From contig JAVTVX010000019.1 in NCBI GenBank assembly GCA_033439265.1, positions 999,501-1,063,500 of the forward strand: 64,000 bases of DNA, in the 5' to 3' direction. Positions within the stretch are counted from its first letter, which is position 1, and every line of letters starts with the position of its first letter. The notes beneath the pieces are model-generated. The model searched no databases, was not told where the DNA came from, and worked only from the letters and a program-made list of their open reading frames with translations. Shown here piece by piece: positions 1 through 11,875 of this stretch. Source of the stretch: Dillenia suffruticosa (Eukaryota; Streptophyta; Magnoliopsida; Dilleniales; Dilleniaceae). The position numbers and the translations under genes were made by a program.

Positions 1-2349
1 GTAATCGTACATTGCAATCGTCCCTTGTCTTATCACTATTCAAAATTTTCAAAATTCAATTAACACTGAGTTAAGACATGCTATAATTCATGAACAGAAT
101 AAGATATCAATGTTTCTAAGCTATCGATGATAATCTATCGATGTATTTATAGCATCGATTCTGATCCTAAACATGGTTTTTCTCAATTTTCTTTTGTTCC
201 CTACATAAATTTCTAACTCCGCCGTCTTCTAGGATTTGGTAGCTCATTTTGGAAAAGCTGTGAACTACAATTCCTTATTTCTTAGCTTGTTTACAACAGT
301 AGGGATATATCCATGATGGTGGTCAAGAGTCTATTTCTCCATGAGAAATGCTCATCTTAAGGAGTAATTTCCATCACAACCTTTTGACCCATTAAGTGGA
401 ATTTTCTTTTTTTCTTTTTGCACCTTTCCAAGATTGGTGTCACAATTCTCCAATGCTTAAGACATCTTATCTCGTGTGGGAGAATATATTAATGTTTTTT
501 TTTTTTGTGGCAGAAAATGGAGCCTGACTCTTTCTAGTTAAGAGGACCTAGCTGGGAGGAAAAAAAGAAAGCAAAGTTACAACCAAGAAGACAACCATTT
601 GCTAGTTCTTTGGACATGTTCCATTATTATAATATTCAATTTTTAATTTGCATATTTGGGTCAGCGTCTATAGTTTATGAAAAAAATGAAGCCATGAGCT
701 GACCGCAAACCAAGATATTTATATTCGAGATAAAATATAATAAATATTTAGAATTATAATTTTAAGAGGGTGGGAATTAAAATTCTTAGAGGGTAAATAA
801 TATTTAAGATTATACTCGATAAAATTATAATATTAAAAAAATAATAAGGGAGACAGCTGCGCCCTGCTCTCTCCCTTCGCCTCTGGTTAGAGGAAACTTT
901 TGTAAATTGGCATTTATAGTTCATTAGGGAAGACTTACTCTGAGCCAGATGAATCATATTTTTGGTGGAAGTTGGCTGAGGTTCATGATTTAGAAAAGCA
1001 TCTGAGTTGGAAGAGTTGAGACAACAATTCTTGCCTGCAGACAAACATATTTAGATGCCACTGACTGTCCAAATCAAGAACAACCGATAAGTACATGTCA
1101 ACCAAGTTGATTCAAGAACATCAATGTACTACCTACCTGTAAATGCTGTCATCAAGTCAGAGCAGTTCATGCCCGGCATGCCACAGATTTTAGCAAGAAG
1201 CTTTGCTGCAACATCCCTATTCAATGCAAAGATACTTGGTCTCAATTCTTGGTAAAAGCTGTTTTAAGCATCGGACAGTATTAGTATGGAAAGTCTAGAC
1301 TTACTCTCCTGGAACAAATTCCCGAAGACCTAACCAGTACAATTCCTTCACACCCCAGTAAGGAGAGAATCGGTAGATGAAATAAAAATATCAATTGAAA
1401 CTTGAACTAGGAAGAGAAGTCATGGTGTGCATTAATTACCTCGGCTAAAAATGCATCAGCAGCCGCTCTTGTTAATGGTGAAGGTAATTGACTCAGGTAA
1501 GCTATTGGGCTAAGCAGCGCAGCTGATCTGAACATATTCGGTAAGTTATGTTGTGAAAATGATGCCAATGCCATTAAAGTTCCCTGTATGAGGTAAACAA
1601 ATGCAGTCCTTAAAACTTGGAAAAAGAAAAGAAAAGAAAAGAAAAAGGTTAGATAAAAATCATAAATGGCCAATGTTGTTCACCAAGGAATGTCCAACAT
1701 AGTGTAGTTTTTGTCCTGTTTGGTCATGAACATACTGAACGGTAGCAGAAAGATCATAAGCCACAAGTTGATCCCATGTCCAATACCAATAAGCCTAATA
1801 AAAAAAAAGGGAAAAAAATAACTAAAACTGCAATAAAATCTCAAAAAAATGAAGGAACCAAGTCTTAGATATACCGCATCACTTGGACTAAGCGAGACAT
1901 ATCCTCGACTATATTTAGTCCCACGAGCATTGGCTATCCAAACATCATATCCATTATCTGCCAAGATGAAAGCCAAAGACTCCTCCGGAGAATTCATCAA
2001 CCATGTTATTCCATCCTGACACAGAACATTAACCAAAAATAAACCTTGGTCCTACGTTGTCTATCAAGAGAAATGGTTGGTAGTTACTAACCATCATCAG
2101 GCCATGTTGTAAAAGAACTGGTGGCTGATTCGCTGCCTTACCAGAACGTGACATAGGCATCCTCTGCATGCTGAGTATATAGCCATCCTTTGTTGTTACT
2201 TTATGTTCATGGCAAAGGTAGCCTTGAGCCTGAACCATCATTGCGCAAATACTGTCACTAGCATTGAGAGATGAGGCAAACTTTGCTCTTGCTTCTGCAG
2301 AGGCAGTGAAAAGAAACAGTAACACAAAAGAGCCCAACCTGCAAGCCAT
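1..2349 (-). CDS. Acid lipase (triacylglycerol lipase 2 / MPL1-like), 3' end cut off by the window edge
   Basis: Secreted or vacuolar alpha/beta-hydrolase of the plant acid-lipase family (ester hydrolysis of acylglycerols; Arabidopsis relatives act in defence). Exons by splice sites and homology (minus): 2349-2092, 2015-1875, 1794-1684, 1583-1440, 1345-1305, 1216-1137, 1034-939, 35-1. All phases join, giving about 302 aa before the sequence ends. Residues 1-20 form a hydrophobic signal peptide (FVLLFLFTASAEA). An N-terminal lipase region (VTTKDGYILSMQRMP, PPVLLQHGL) precedes the nucleophile elbow GHSLG, with predicted catalytic Ser169, whose last Gly lies in the next exon. The Asp and His of the triad would lie beyond position 1 and cannot be checked. 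Exon 8 begins MIRQGTIAMYDY, as in the family. The start is the first ATG before the signal peptide. Family call is firm; substrate is not known. Confidence 0.9.
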
Positions 2350-4534
2350 TTTGGCAAGTATCTCACTAAAGCTCTAGAATTTTATAGTGGACGGTCTGCA
2401 TAAACAGACAGAGAAGATAATGACTGGATAATTAAAGAAAAATTGGAGAGCAACAAAAAGGGCTTGTATTTTAACGATACTGATCATTATTTTAACTTGG
2501 AAACGAGAATGGGACAACTAACAAGAAGCATAAACAATGTAAGCCTGATTATTAATAAATAATCTCATTGGCGTAAAATGGATTTAGTTGAAATAATGAT
2601 ATTTAGATGAATATGTAGTAAAATTAAAAAAGATAAAATTAGAAATAAAGAAATACGTATTGAGTTGGAAGTGAATTCAATTATAGATAAAATATAAGAA
2701 TATTACCAAAAATAATTTGGATATGTGTAAGAAATACCCAAAAATGTATTAGTTAGGAGATGTGAAATCTTAAATATAGAAAATTTAGTGAAATGTTGAA
2801 ATAGGCTATTAAAAATCTTGATGCAAATTATCTTTCAAGATATGAGTGTTAAGTGTTTAATTGAATAGATGTCTTTAGATAGAAATAATTGGGTAGAAGA
2901 ATCTAAAATAGTTAAATTATCTCTTTTTTATTTTTATTTTTTTAATATTATCTTCTTTATTTTTACTTTCAACCTCTAATTTTATGTTTTTTTTTTCTTA
3001 ATCCTATATTTATCTCACAAACAATCGACTCTAAAATTTGATATTAAGGTTCAAACTATTGTTATTGAAGAAATGAGTCAAAAATCAAATGGACAAAATC
3101 GTATCATCCACATTATCATTTTTTTAGATATTTTAACCGATTCAAAATTACTCAATTTAAAATTTTCTTAGCTTATTGATAATGCAAACCGTTACCTAAA
3201 AATTTGGTTCATTTGATTTGTTTAATATTGATCATAGATCAAACAAGGTGATACCTTTTAATTTTCTCATATTATTGAAAAAGCAGCGTGGCATTTGGGA
3301 CTGCGTGATTAATACGGGAGGCTAGAAAATTGTATTATAATGCAGATTATGATTGCAGACACCCATTAAACTACAACAAACTGACATATGATTAGTCAAA
3401 AGAATTGTATATTAAGTAGATCAAGACGTGGATGAGGAGTGTAATTATATTTTAAGTTTGCAAAGGGAACAGATTAGTTCAGATTGATGGCTGATTGATC
3501 GGATAAGGGTTTTCTGATTCATTCAGATGTAATATGTCCCAAATAAGATCTTGTAGCCACTATGATCAAAATTGAGTTCGCATTGAAGGGGTGACATTAT
3601 CAACATGTGAGTTCAATGGCAAGATACTAAACTCTCTTGATTAATATCTTGAGTTTGAGTATTGAGAATACAAAAACAAGCACGTGAAAAACTGTTAAAA
3701 TCGGATTAGTGGGATTTCCGGTGGTTAAGCACCAAAAAAAAAAAAATACAGAAGGGGTGGCATTTCCTCCTATTGCATGGCCTCATTGGGTGAGACCCCG
3801 TCCAGACATGACCATGTAAGCCTCCTATTTATGGTGAAATATCTTTTTGAATCATAACTACTGCCATTAGGGCTTGCCCATTACAACATCAACCGTCACC
3901 AAGATGCCAAGGTGCCCCAGCTACGCTCTATAACTCAATTGTGAGAGCGTACTTTCCCAAGCAATTTCTTTTGATGAGTATTTGTTGTTACAATGTTAGT
4001 TCTTCTGCCACTTGTGCGACCACCACGATGATTTGGACCATCCACAAGTCTTTGATGGAAACACGCACATAAACATGAGAGCAGAACACCGGATAAACTT
4101 TTTTATGCTCATCTGAAAATACTTTATCAAGTCTGCATGACAAGTTTGCAGCCGCTAATGCAATTCAACTAATGACATATGCCAGAACAGAACAGAAAGA
4201 AGAAGTTCAGAGGAACAAGGAAGAAGAAGTTCCAACTTCCTTTTACTGCTCCTAGCGCTCTAGACATGGTATTATCAATTCATTCCAACGCACGGTAATC
4301 CTACAAATAGAAGGTCTTCTTGGCTACAAATAGAAATGTGGAAAAGACAGCATTCTGCATGTGATCAAATGATTGACTGTTGACTATATATACACTGAGA
4401 TTTACAAATTTCTTCGCTTGTACTATATATGATACATTACTATCCAGTAGAAAATGTAGAAGAACATATATGTTTCTTGGCTATAGGACAACGATGAAAA
4501 AGGCTATACTGCTTGGTATGTTGTGATATAGTTG
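2350..4534. other. Intergenic DNA between the two lipase copies
   Basis: AT-rich DNA holding the promoter of the left lipase gene and the 3' flank of the pseudogene. I see no coding exon. A SINE-like element lies at about 3600-3746. Some tracts near 3050-3240 resemble dispersed degenerate repeats seen elsewhere in the window. Confidence 0.6.
3600..3746 (+). mobile_element. SINE-like element with tRNA-type promoter boxes and poly(A)
   Basis: The stretch opens with an A-box-like GAGTTCAATGGCAAGATAC, followed about 35 nt later by a B-box-like TTGAGTTTGAGTATTG, and ends in a run of 13 A at 3734-3746. This order (A box, B box, poly(A)) is that of tRNA-derived plant SINEs. Both boxes have drifted and I found no clear target-site duplication. 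Confidence 0.5.
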
Positions 4535-6547
4535 TCACTGAAGCTTGAAGAAAGCCATGAGTGGGTTGTATACAACTTGCTTATCATTCTCACCCATCAC
4601 ATAATCTGCTTGAGCATAATTATCTATGTACTCAACCACGAGCATATCTCCTTGGTGACCTTTGAGGTTATCTAGCAACTGCGCATCTACTACATCAGAA
4701 AGTGCATCCTACCTGCCATAGCTAAGGTAAAGAGGAAGATCATTTGGGATGTAGGTCATGTCATACACCGGAGGAGTTAGCTGTCCATAGTGTTTCCCGT
4801 TCTCATCCTCATGGTCATAGTCATACAGTTGTATAATCCTCGTTCTTATCACTTTCCATAAATTACACAATTTTTTTTAATACATATGATTCAACTGTCA
4901 ATATAGTAGTTTGTGAAGGAGGAACTGAGGTTACTCACCCTGTGCCAGAGGGATCATGTTTTTGGTTGAAGTTGGTTGTGGTTCATTTTCTGGGAAAACA
5001 TTTACGACCAAAGAGTTCAAGCAGCAGTTTTGACCTGTCATAAGTTTGTAAAGGACCAGTAAATCATCAATCATTGAAGACTTTTTCAATTGCTAATTGG
5101 CAAAAACAAGAATTACATACATTACCTGTGAAGGAGGTAAGCAATTGAGTGCAGTCAAGACCCGGGAGTTTGCAAACCTCTTGGAGAAGTTTAGCTGCAG
5201 CCTCACTGCAAAAGAGGGGAATTCAGAACAAAAAGCAATTCGAAAAGGCACACGACTCTTTAGAACCTTTGCTGATTATGGTTTTTCTTGGAATTGTCAA
5301 GAATAAAGGAAATTTCAAAGAACAAGTATACTATATATCAATGAATAGGTTGCATCCAACCGGTAAAGGACTTCATACCTACCCTTTTGGATCAAATTCA
5401 TCTATACCCAACCAGTATAAGGCCTGTCAATAGATAGAGAAATAGAGAGAGGAGAGAGATTATGTATGTGAAGTTAAAGGATTTGCAGTAACTACAGAGA
5501 TTGTCTCACACTGAATCTTACTTCAGCAATAAATTTTTCTGCTGCATTTCTAGCGAGCGGAGAGGTGATATTACCCATATGAGCAATCGGGCAAAGGATA
5601 ACCGCAGATCTCAGCATGCTCAACAGTTGCTCTTGTGAAAATGCGGCAAGAGCAATAAAAGTTCCCTATGAAAGAATTTCATTTGTTAGATCACACCATC
5701 AGATATATATCTAAAATCTTTAAGCAAAAGTTGGAGAAACTAAAGAAGTTGAAATTCACCAGAGAGTGCCCAACATAATGCAATTTCTGTCCTGTTCGAT
5801 CGTGCACATATTGGAACATGGCAGGAAGATCATACGCTACTAATTCATCCCATGACCAATCCCAAAAGGCCTCAAAGCAATAAAAAACAAATCATGAGCT
5901 CAATTTCATTGGAAAATGGATAATGGAAAGAAGAAGAGAAACGTTTTAGGAACGAAGCTCACAGGATCCCCAGGCTTTGAGTGATGTATGTCCACGACTG
6001 AATTTTGTTCTGCGTGTATTAGCTAGCCAAACATCGTAATTATTATCTGCCAAAAGCAATGCGAAGGACTGCTCTGGTGGATTCAGCAACCATGTTATTC
6101 CATCCTACCACTGGCCATGAACAGCTTCATCAGTTAATTAAAAAAAAAAAATCAGAAAAGTATGCATCATGGTGAAGATCTTGCGAAAGACCAACAATTA
6201 GGAGACCATGCAGTAACAAGACTGGAGGCTTATCCCCTTTTTTCCCACCTGCGCGGCCTTGTGGCATTCTCTGCATGCTAAGAATAAAGCCATCTTGTGT
6301 TGTAACCTGAAAGAAAATCAATAAATCTCATGATGTTTAACGTCTTGGAGTTTTTCATAGAAAATGGAAATTGCCGAATTAACTGTATGTTCTTCGCAAA
6401 CATAGCCTCGTTTCTCCACCATCGATTTGCAAATGCCATCCTCTGCATCTTGTGCCCATTGTTGGAGAAGAGCTTTGTCCTTGCACCAAATGCTGAGCAG
6501 CAACATAACAGAAATAGAAAAGCTAGAGTGCTAAAAGCCTAAGACAT
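4535..6547 (-). pseudogene. Acid lipase pseudogene, tandem paralogue of the gene to its left
   Basis: Exon-like segments (minus): 6547-6384, 6306-6196, 6104-5963, 5870-5760, 5665-5522, 5423-5383, 5205-5126, 5034-4939, 4851-4535. Five internal exons have exactly the sizes of the neighbouring gene (111, 144, 41, 80, 96 nt). Lesions: (a) the ATG in frame with the signal peptide (LAFLFLLCCCSAFG) is followed two codons later by TAG at 6539-6541; (b) the signal-peptide frame and the mature-protein frame (GICKSMVEKRGYVCEEH) differ, so a frameshift lies near 6440-6490; (c) exon 3 is 142 nt against 141 in the paralogue, an extra A at 5976-5978; (d) TAG at 4709-4711 just before the catalytic Asp (DALSDV); (e) the catalytic His position reads YAQADYVMG, Gln instead of His. 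The Ser elbow GHSL is kept. A 77-nt intron (6307-6383) is present here but absent from the paralogue. It may still be transcribed. Confidence 0.88.
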
Positions 6548-9303
6548 ATTTCAGATGCTTTGCTCCTTACATCCTCAACTCAATTTCCCAGCATTTTTTA
6601 TGGCAGAAGATTGAAGATACAACCAAAACTCAGCACAAAAACAACAATTCAAAGTTAAATTTAAGTAAGAATAAAATAAGTGTTCATGGTACGAGAGTTT
6701 TTACAACTTCTATAATTGATGTCCATAATGCATATAATTTGATCAAATTATCTGTCGGGGCCTTCTGAATTTAATTCAAAACATACAAACTAGATATAGC
6801 TCTAAATTTCACCACTTCCACGGTATTGTGGTTGTCTGGATACTACTTAGCTTCTTCTGCATTGGAGGAGATTGGGTAGGTCATTGTGGAAATATGATTC
6901 TAAGGGCTTGTTTACTGCTTCAAAGAACTTCAAAGAGTAATATGTCCTAGTTTCCATGTCTCCTAGGTAAGAACTTAGTAGCTCCAAAAAATGCACTGTA
7001 AAGAAAAAGACCCACCTAAGCATACTCACATGAGAAAAGCATTTTGATTTCCCGCGTTGATACCAAAGCAAAGTTAAGACCACTAGTCTAACCTAAGAAC
7101 GAGCTCTGGCCTTACTTTTTTGTCCATTTTCCCCATAATCATCTTGTGAGAACAAACAGCAGACCTAATTAATATGAGACAATACCCCCAAAATAACAGG
7201 GTTTTAAGGTTTATCTTGATTACCACAAGCCTAGACACTAATCATATGGACCTTACCTAGTGACAGCTTATATTGTACACAGTAAAGTCAAAAAAGAAAA
7301 GGCAGAACTTTCTCAGCTTAAATCTTGGATGCTCGGACCAAAAACCAAGACAATGTTTTGAGTCCTACCTTCCCTGAGCAGAGAGAATCTTACATATTAT
7401 AATTTTCATTCAACTTACTCCATATGGTTGTTGGATTGTGTTAAAAGGAATCTGCACTGTGGTGAGATTTATTTAGTTTCCACTTCTCTCATCACTTCTT
7501 TCCATCTCTCTTTTCAATAACTCATACAGTAAACTAAGTGCCACATGTCACAATCCCGACGGTCACTTACTAACCCTGTTGTTTTTGGTGAGTTATTGTT
7601 AAATCATGCTAATAATTTTTCCCCTTCGAAAATTGCCCGTGTCCTGAATACAGATACCCATAATACTAGAGTGAGCTGATTCATATGGTAGAGCCCGGAA
7701 GAACATGAAAATTATGAGCCACTCTGCACTTGGCGAAGAAACTAAAATTATATAAATTTGGCTACAAAAAAGTTTATAAAAAGAAAGGGAAAAAGAAAAA
7801 CTACATATATATTGCTTCTGATAAATGCCAGTGCCGATTAAGTAAGTAGTAGTGCTATCATCTGAATCGGCAAGACAGGGTTTTGATGGTTACACAGCAG
7901 GAACTGTTATAAGCTGTTACCATTGTGAGCAAGATTAATGGGTTTCTCCTGACTGGCAATGCAGCAACATCCTGTACGGCTTTCGATGTTTTACTGCATT
8001 TGCCGGTGTTTTTGCTGCAGTTTCTGAACCTCTAGATCTCAACAATGGTCTTCTTAGGAATTGTAACTTTGAATTGCTGAGTTTCTCCTTATTTAAGGGC
8101 ACTGAAGCAGCCTCCTGTTCTGTTTTCGATGTTTTTGCTACCTTTTGAAATTTTAACTGCATTTTCTGAAGATTTGGGCTCACCAGTGGACTTCTTAGCC
8201 GATCGAAAAGAACTGGTCTTCTTGGGAGTTGGAACTGCCACCATTTAGGTTTTTTCTGCCCTAACAATTTCATCTGCTCCCTTCTGAACTCCCTATTTGC
8301 ATACCACCTTCCACCTCACCAGCCTAGAACATACCTGCACATTTAACAAAAGGAGATTTTGAACCAAGCGGAAAACAAGGCCAGGTTATGTAAAAATGTC
8401 ATTTGTGTATTTTAAAGTAAAAGGTTGGAGGGGGGGGGGAAGCAATCATCTCGAAGATGAGAAACAAGAATGGCTACTTACACAGCTCCAAACTTTTAAA
8501 AATGGGATATCTTTTTATGGATTTCCCAGATATTGTGGTGTGCGGTTCATCCTATTAGGTTATGGCGCATTCATGGAAGATTGTTCACCTTAATGCTGCC
8601 GCAAAGTATTGTTCTCTGAGGTAATTTCAACACCTTATTAATTTCTACAGATAATTACATCCATAGTCCCTCTACTTCATCAAAAGGTTCCATTAAATTC
8701 CTCTTTGTTCAATCAATTAGTTCTACTTTTTGATCTAATCCGATCAGATAGCTCGTTTGACCTGGTTGAAGGAGTTCCTGATGTGGTCTAGTTGGCCATG
8801 AATTGTGCCAAATATGGTGGCATGGGGCATCATCGTGACCAAAGTAGTCAAAAGAAAAAGAAAAAAGAAGGCAGATTTGATTGCTCATTTCAAATAAGCA
8901 CAACTTTATGTGAACAGGATACTCTTATATTTTTTATCCTCTCACAGTTTCAAGACAAAGTGTTCTTTCCTTTTATTTTAATGGCAGGATACAATAAATT
9001 CTCTTACCTACCTCCGTTTTTGTTTTTATTTCCCAAATAATTCACGCAAACCCCAAGTCCAAAGGGTACACAAACTAATGAACAAATGTAACCTCCCAAA
9101 ATAGGAGCCACAAAAAACATAAGGTTACAAAAACTAAAGTAAAAAACCAAACTTAGGAAATGGGCACACATCTACCCTCTAGCAACGAACCACCCCACTC
9201 TAAATCTTGGCGCACACCCAAGAGGCTAAAGTATACACCAAATATCCCATGGCAATGATTGGAGCCAAATGGCCACAGGGTTAAAAATAACCGATAGCAA
9301 GAG
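6548..9303. other. Non-coding stretch right of the lipase pseudogene
   Basis: No convincing gene. Short open frames at 6847-7083 and 8709-9040 have no recognisable motif or splice context. The only stretch with protein-like character is the Lys/Ser-rich relic at 7935-8273, listed separately. A run of nine G lies near 8432-8441. Confidence 0.5.
7935..8273 (-). pseudogene. Possible relic of a Lys/Ser-rich coding sequence with an internal duplication
   Basis: On the minus strand a frame starting at an ATG near 8248 reads MVAVPTPKKTSSF and continues Lys/Ser-rich for about 50 residues to a stop. Further on, in another frame, a second block begins TIPKKTIVEI and is also broken by a stop. At nucleotide level the two blocks align (PKKT motif, then a shared stretch around TCAGAAA-TGCAG), so they look like two diverged repeats of one basic, low-complexity coding unit. 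The longest open frame (112 codons) is in a different frame and shows no motif. I do not recognise the family. It may be a decayed gene fragment or chance. Confidence 0.25.
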
Positions 9304-9510
9304 CCCTGGATCTATCTGTCGCTGGTGGTAAAAGATTTGTTGTCCCTTAACTATGCGGGAGTTCAACTTTTAATGGGAACGGAGAGGAATTTGTTGGGAG
9401 ACCCCCTCATCTCGGTGAGCCTCGTATCAATTCAAATTAATTAGAGTAAATCTCAGACACTAGGTAGTGACCAAATCATGATACTAAAAAAAAAAAGGAA
9501 CCCTTGATCT
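9304..9510 (+). mobile_element. SINE-like insertion with near-perfect 10-bp target-site duplication
   Basis: The flanks are CCCTGGATCT (9304-9313) and CCCTTGATCT (9501-9510), a 10-bp duplication with one mismatch. Between them are an A-box-like GCTGGTGGTAAAAGA, a B-box-like GGGAGTTCAAC, a segment GGGAGACCCCCTCATCTCGG and a poly(A) tail at about 9486-9496. Head, tail and duplication together support a retrotransposed tRNA-derived SINE. Confidence 0.7.
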
Positions 9511-9687
9511 CCAAGTCCATGTTGGTGAGTGATTTAACCCTTAAGTAAGAGTTCAGATTTGAATTTTGTGTATAAATAAAATAGTGGTTGAAAGAGTTTT
9601 ATCGCTTCTAAATCTAACTTAATTTGAATTGAATTTAATTAAATTATATGTGATCATCAAATACCAATGAAAAAAAAAAAAAAAAAA
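9511..9687 (+). mobile_element. Second SINE-like element, directly abutting the first
   Basis: It starts right after the target duplication of the preceding element. It has an A-box-like TTGGTGAGTGATTTAACC, a B-box-like AGAGTTCAGATTTG about 30 nt later, and an 18-nt poly(A) at 9670-9687. GATCT occurs at both flanks (9506-9510 and 9688-9692), a possible short target duplication shared with the first insertion. Confidence 0.55.
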
Positions 9688-9699
9688 GATCTTTTGGTG

Positions 9700-11600
9700 A
9701 AGAGAATAGATCAAACCACCTGCAAAAATCACCAACCTAAATGGAAAATTTTCGACCCTCACGTTGTTTGGCATCAATCAGAACCAACCTCGTGCACATG
9801 AGCTTCAAATAAGGGCCGTTTGGCCACCGTCTAATCACATGCCGCCGCCACCAGTTCCTCAGACTTTTCAATCTCCTTGCCAGCTGTTGGAGCTTTCTGA
9901 GCCACCACCAAAATCTTACCAACAATTGACAGCAATCATCAACATTAGATCATACCCATTGGTTGCCACAATTGCCAAACAAGCAAGAGAGGGATGTCGA
10001 GAGAATGAAGGGCACCTCACCTACGCATGTAAGCAAACATGGGCCGACAGTGTGGATTGTTAAAATTCTTATTTGCATTTTAGGATTCAGTGTCCCTTCG
10101 GGGACCTCCGATTTTAGGATTTCAGTCTTATTTCTGGTCTTGTAACAACCAGGAAAAGAGTATGATTATACCAGCGGGGCTAAAACCAGGCATGTGAAGC
10201 CGCCACAAAAGAAATACAAAGAAGTTGTCTATGATTTTAAATATAAAAAAGGTTGATAAGGAAGGCGACTGGTTTGTTTTTTATTGACCATTTCTTCACT
10301 CAAGGCGATTCATGGGGGTTCTCAATGAAAATCACAGATCTCTTGGCATGAAATCAATCAACCAATAACAAGTGTGACTAAAAACTTTGAAACCAAAATC
10401 TTAAATCAGATTCCCACATAGTAAGCAGACCATGATCCCAGGTTGAGAAGGCTGAGGATTATCACAAAATTAATGCTTCCGGTGGTCGATCGAAATAAAT
10501 ATATAATACAGGAGATATACCGAAGTTGATGGGCAAAAGCACCAAATCAAAACTATACGGATCGGCAAAGCTAACCATTAAAATGACATAATCTAACTAG
10601 TGTGACACAACAAAATCAATCAACTAAAATAAGGAAATCTAATACCACGTGAGAGTTACTAAAATGGCTAAAATTTAAATAACAAAATCTAAAATAGAGT
10701 GTAAGCTACAAAAATGGTAAAACTTTAGTGCCAAAATTAAATTTTCTCAATTCAATCATTGATTTTTTTTTTCCTACCTACTTTTTTTTCCCCCTCTTCT
10801 TGGTTGAAAAGGAGAGACACCAACCCACCCCACTGGTACACAAGAACCTCCATCACATGTGCAATAAATGGTTCTTATCAAAAACCCAATCACAATTCAG
10901 AAAATTCACAATGTGTGGTGGTTTTACAAGGACATTCGAGAGTAATAAAGAATTCTTAATTAAATGTCTTCTTCAACACATGTATGCTCTTGCTCAAGTG
11001 TCTTCTTCGATATACACGATTAAAAATTAAAATTCACAATGTGGGTGGCCAAACCCAACAAAATCCCATCACCCACCACCCACCTCCACTTCTCCCTTTC
11101 CCCCTCCCCCCATGATTTTCCATTCCAATGACTTTACCATCCAAAAGATAGTACATTTGTTCTTACACAAACAAAACCAACAAGCATCACCCATGATTTG
11201 GTCTAAGGGTATCAGAGTTTCTCGACCACGGGCGATTTGGCCCGCCTTTAGGCGAACTCACATGTGATAAGGGCTCGACTCTCGTGTCCCTCCTCGGGCC
11301 GGCCTTAGCCCTCCGATCGAACCCCACTCCAAAAAAAAAAAAAAGCAAAGAAAGCCTACAAACATGAGCAAATTTTCAAAATCTCCATCACCCTTATCCC
11401 TTCTAAAAAATGAACCCAATTAAAGAAAATGAGCAAATAAATGTCAAGAGAATGAAATTGGAACTCTTTTCTCTTCTTTGATTTTCTCTCCATAATGTTA
11501 TTTACAGGGGAAAGAAAAAAAGCAAAATACGATCTAAAACTTCAACAAAATAGACAACAATTCTTGAAGCCCATGAAGTTGAAGAAAAGGAAACCCCCCC
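9700..11600. other. Non-coding stretch left of the ERF gene
   Basis: The longest frames (9764-10063 plus, 10728-11030 plus) show no domain, no codon bias I can recognise and no conserved neighbour. A GC-rich segment at about 11205-11346 ends in a run of A and contains GATCGAACCCC, resembling a B box in reverse; it may be another short retroelement. The remainder is the ERF 3' flank. Confidence 0.45.
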
Positions 11601-11626
11601 CCTTTTAGATCAAATTACATAATAAC

Positions 11627-11722
11627 ACAACACCAACAACAACAACAACAAGAACAAAGAAAGAACAACATCATAGAAAAACACGAAGGACAACAACAAT
11701 AACAACAACAACAACAACATGG
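11627..11722. repeat. CAA/AAC trinucleotide tract in the ERF 3' flank
   Basis: Imperfect (CAA)n runs at about 11627-11650 and 11690-11720, followed by a GATGATGAT tract near 11723-11741. They lie 150-250 nt downstream of the ERF stop codon and probably fall in its 3' UTR (TTG repeats in the transcript). Confidence 0.7.
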
Positions 11723-11875
11723 GATGATGACGATGATGATGATACCTAACATCGTACACAATCAACCAACGAGATAGATGATGCCGGAAATTCGTATGCT
11801 GTTCCTCGGTTTCCAGATCCAAATCCAAAGCCGCCGTGAAAAAAACTTCTAAAAATTCTCGATTTTTTTTGTTCA

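Noticed and set aside
9737..10063. Overlapping Pro-rich (plus) and Arg/Trp-rich (minus) frames
   Set aside because: Complementary composition effect; neither strand shows a family motif or exon borders.
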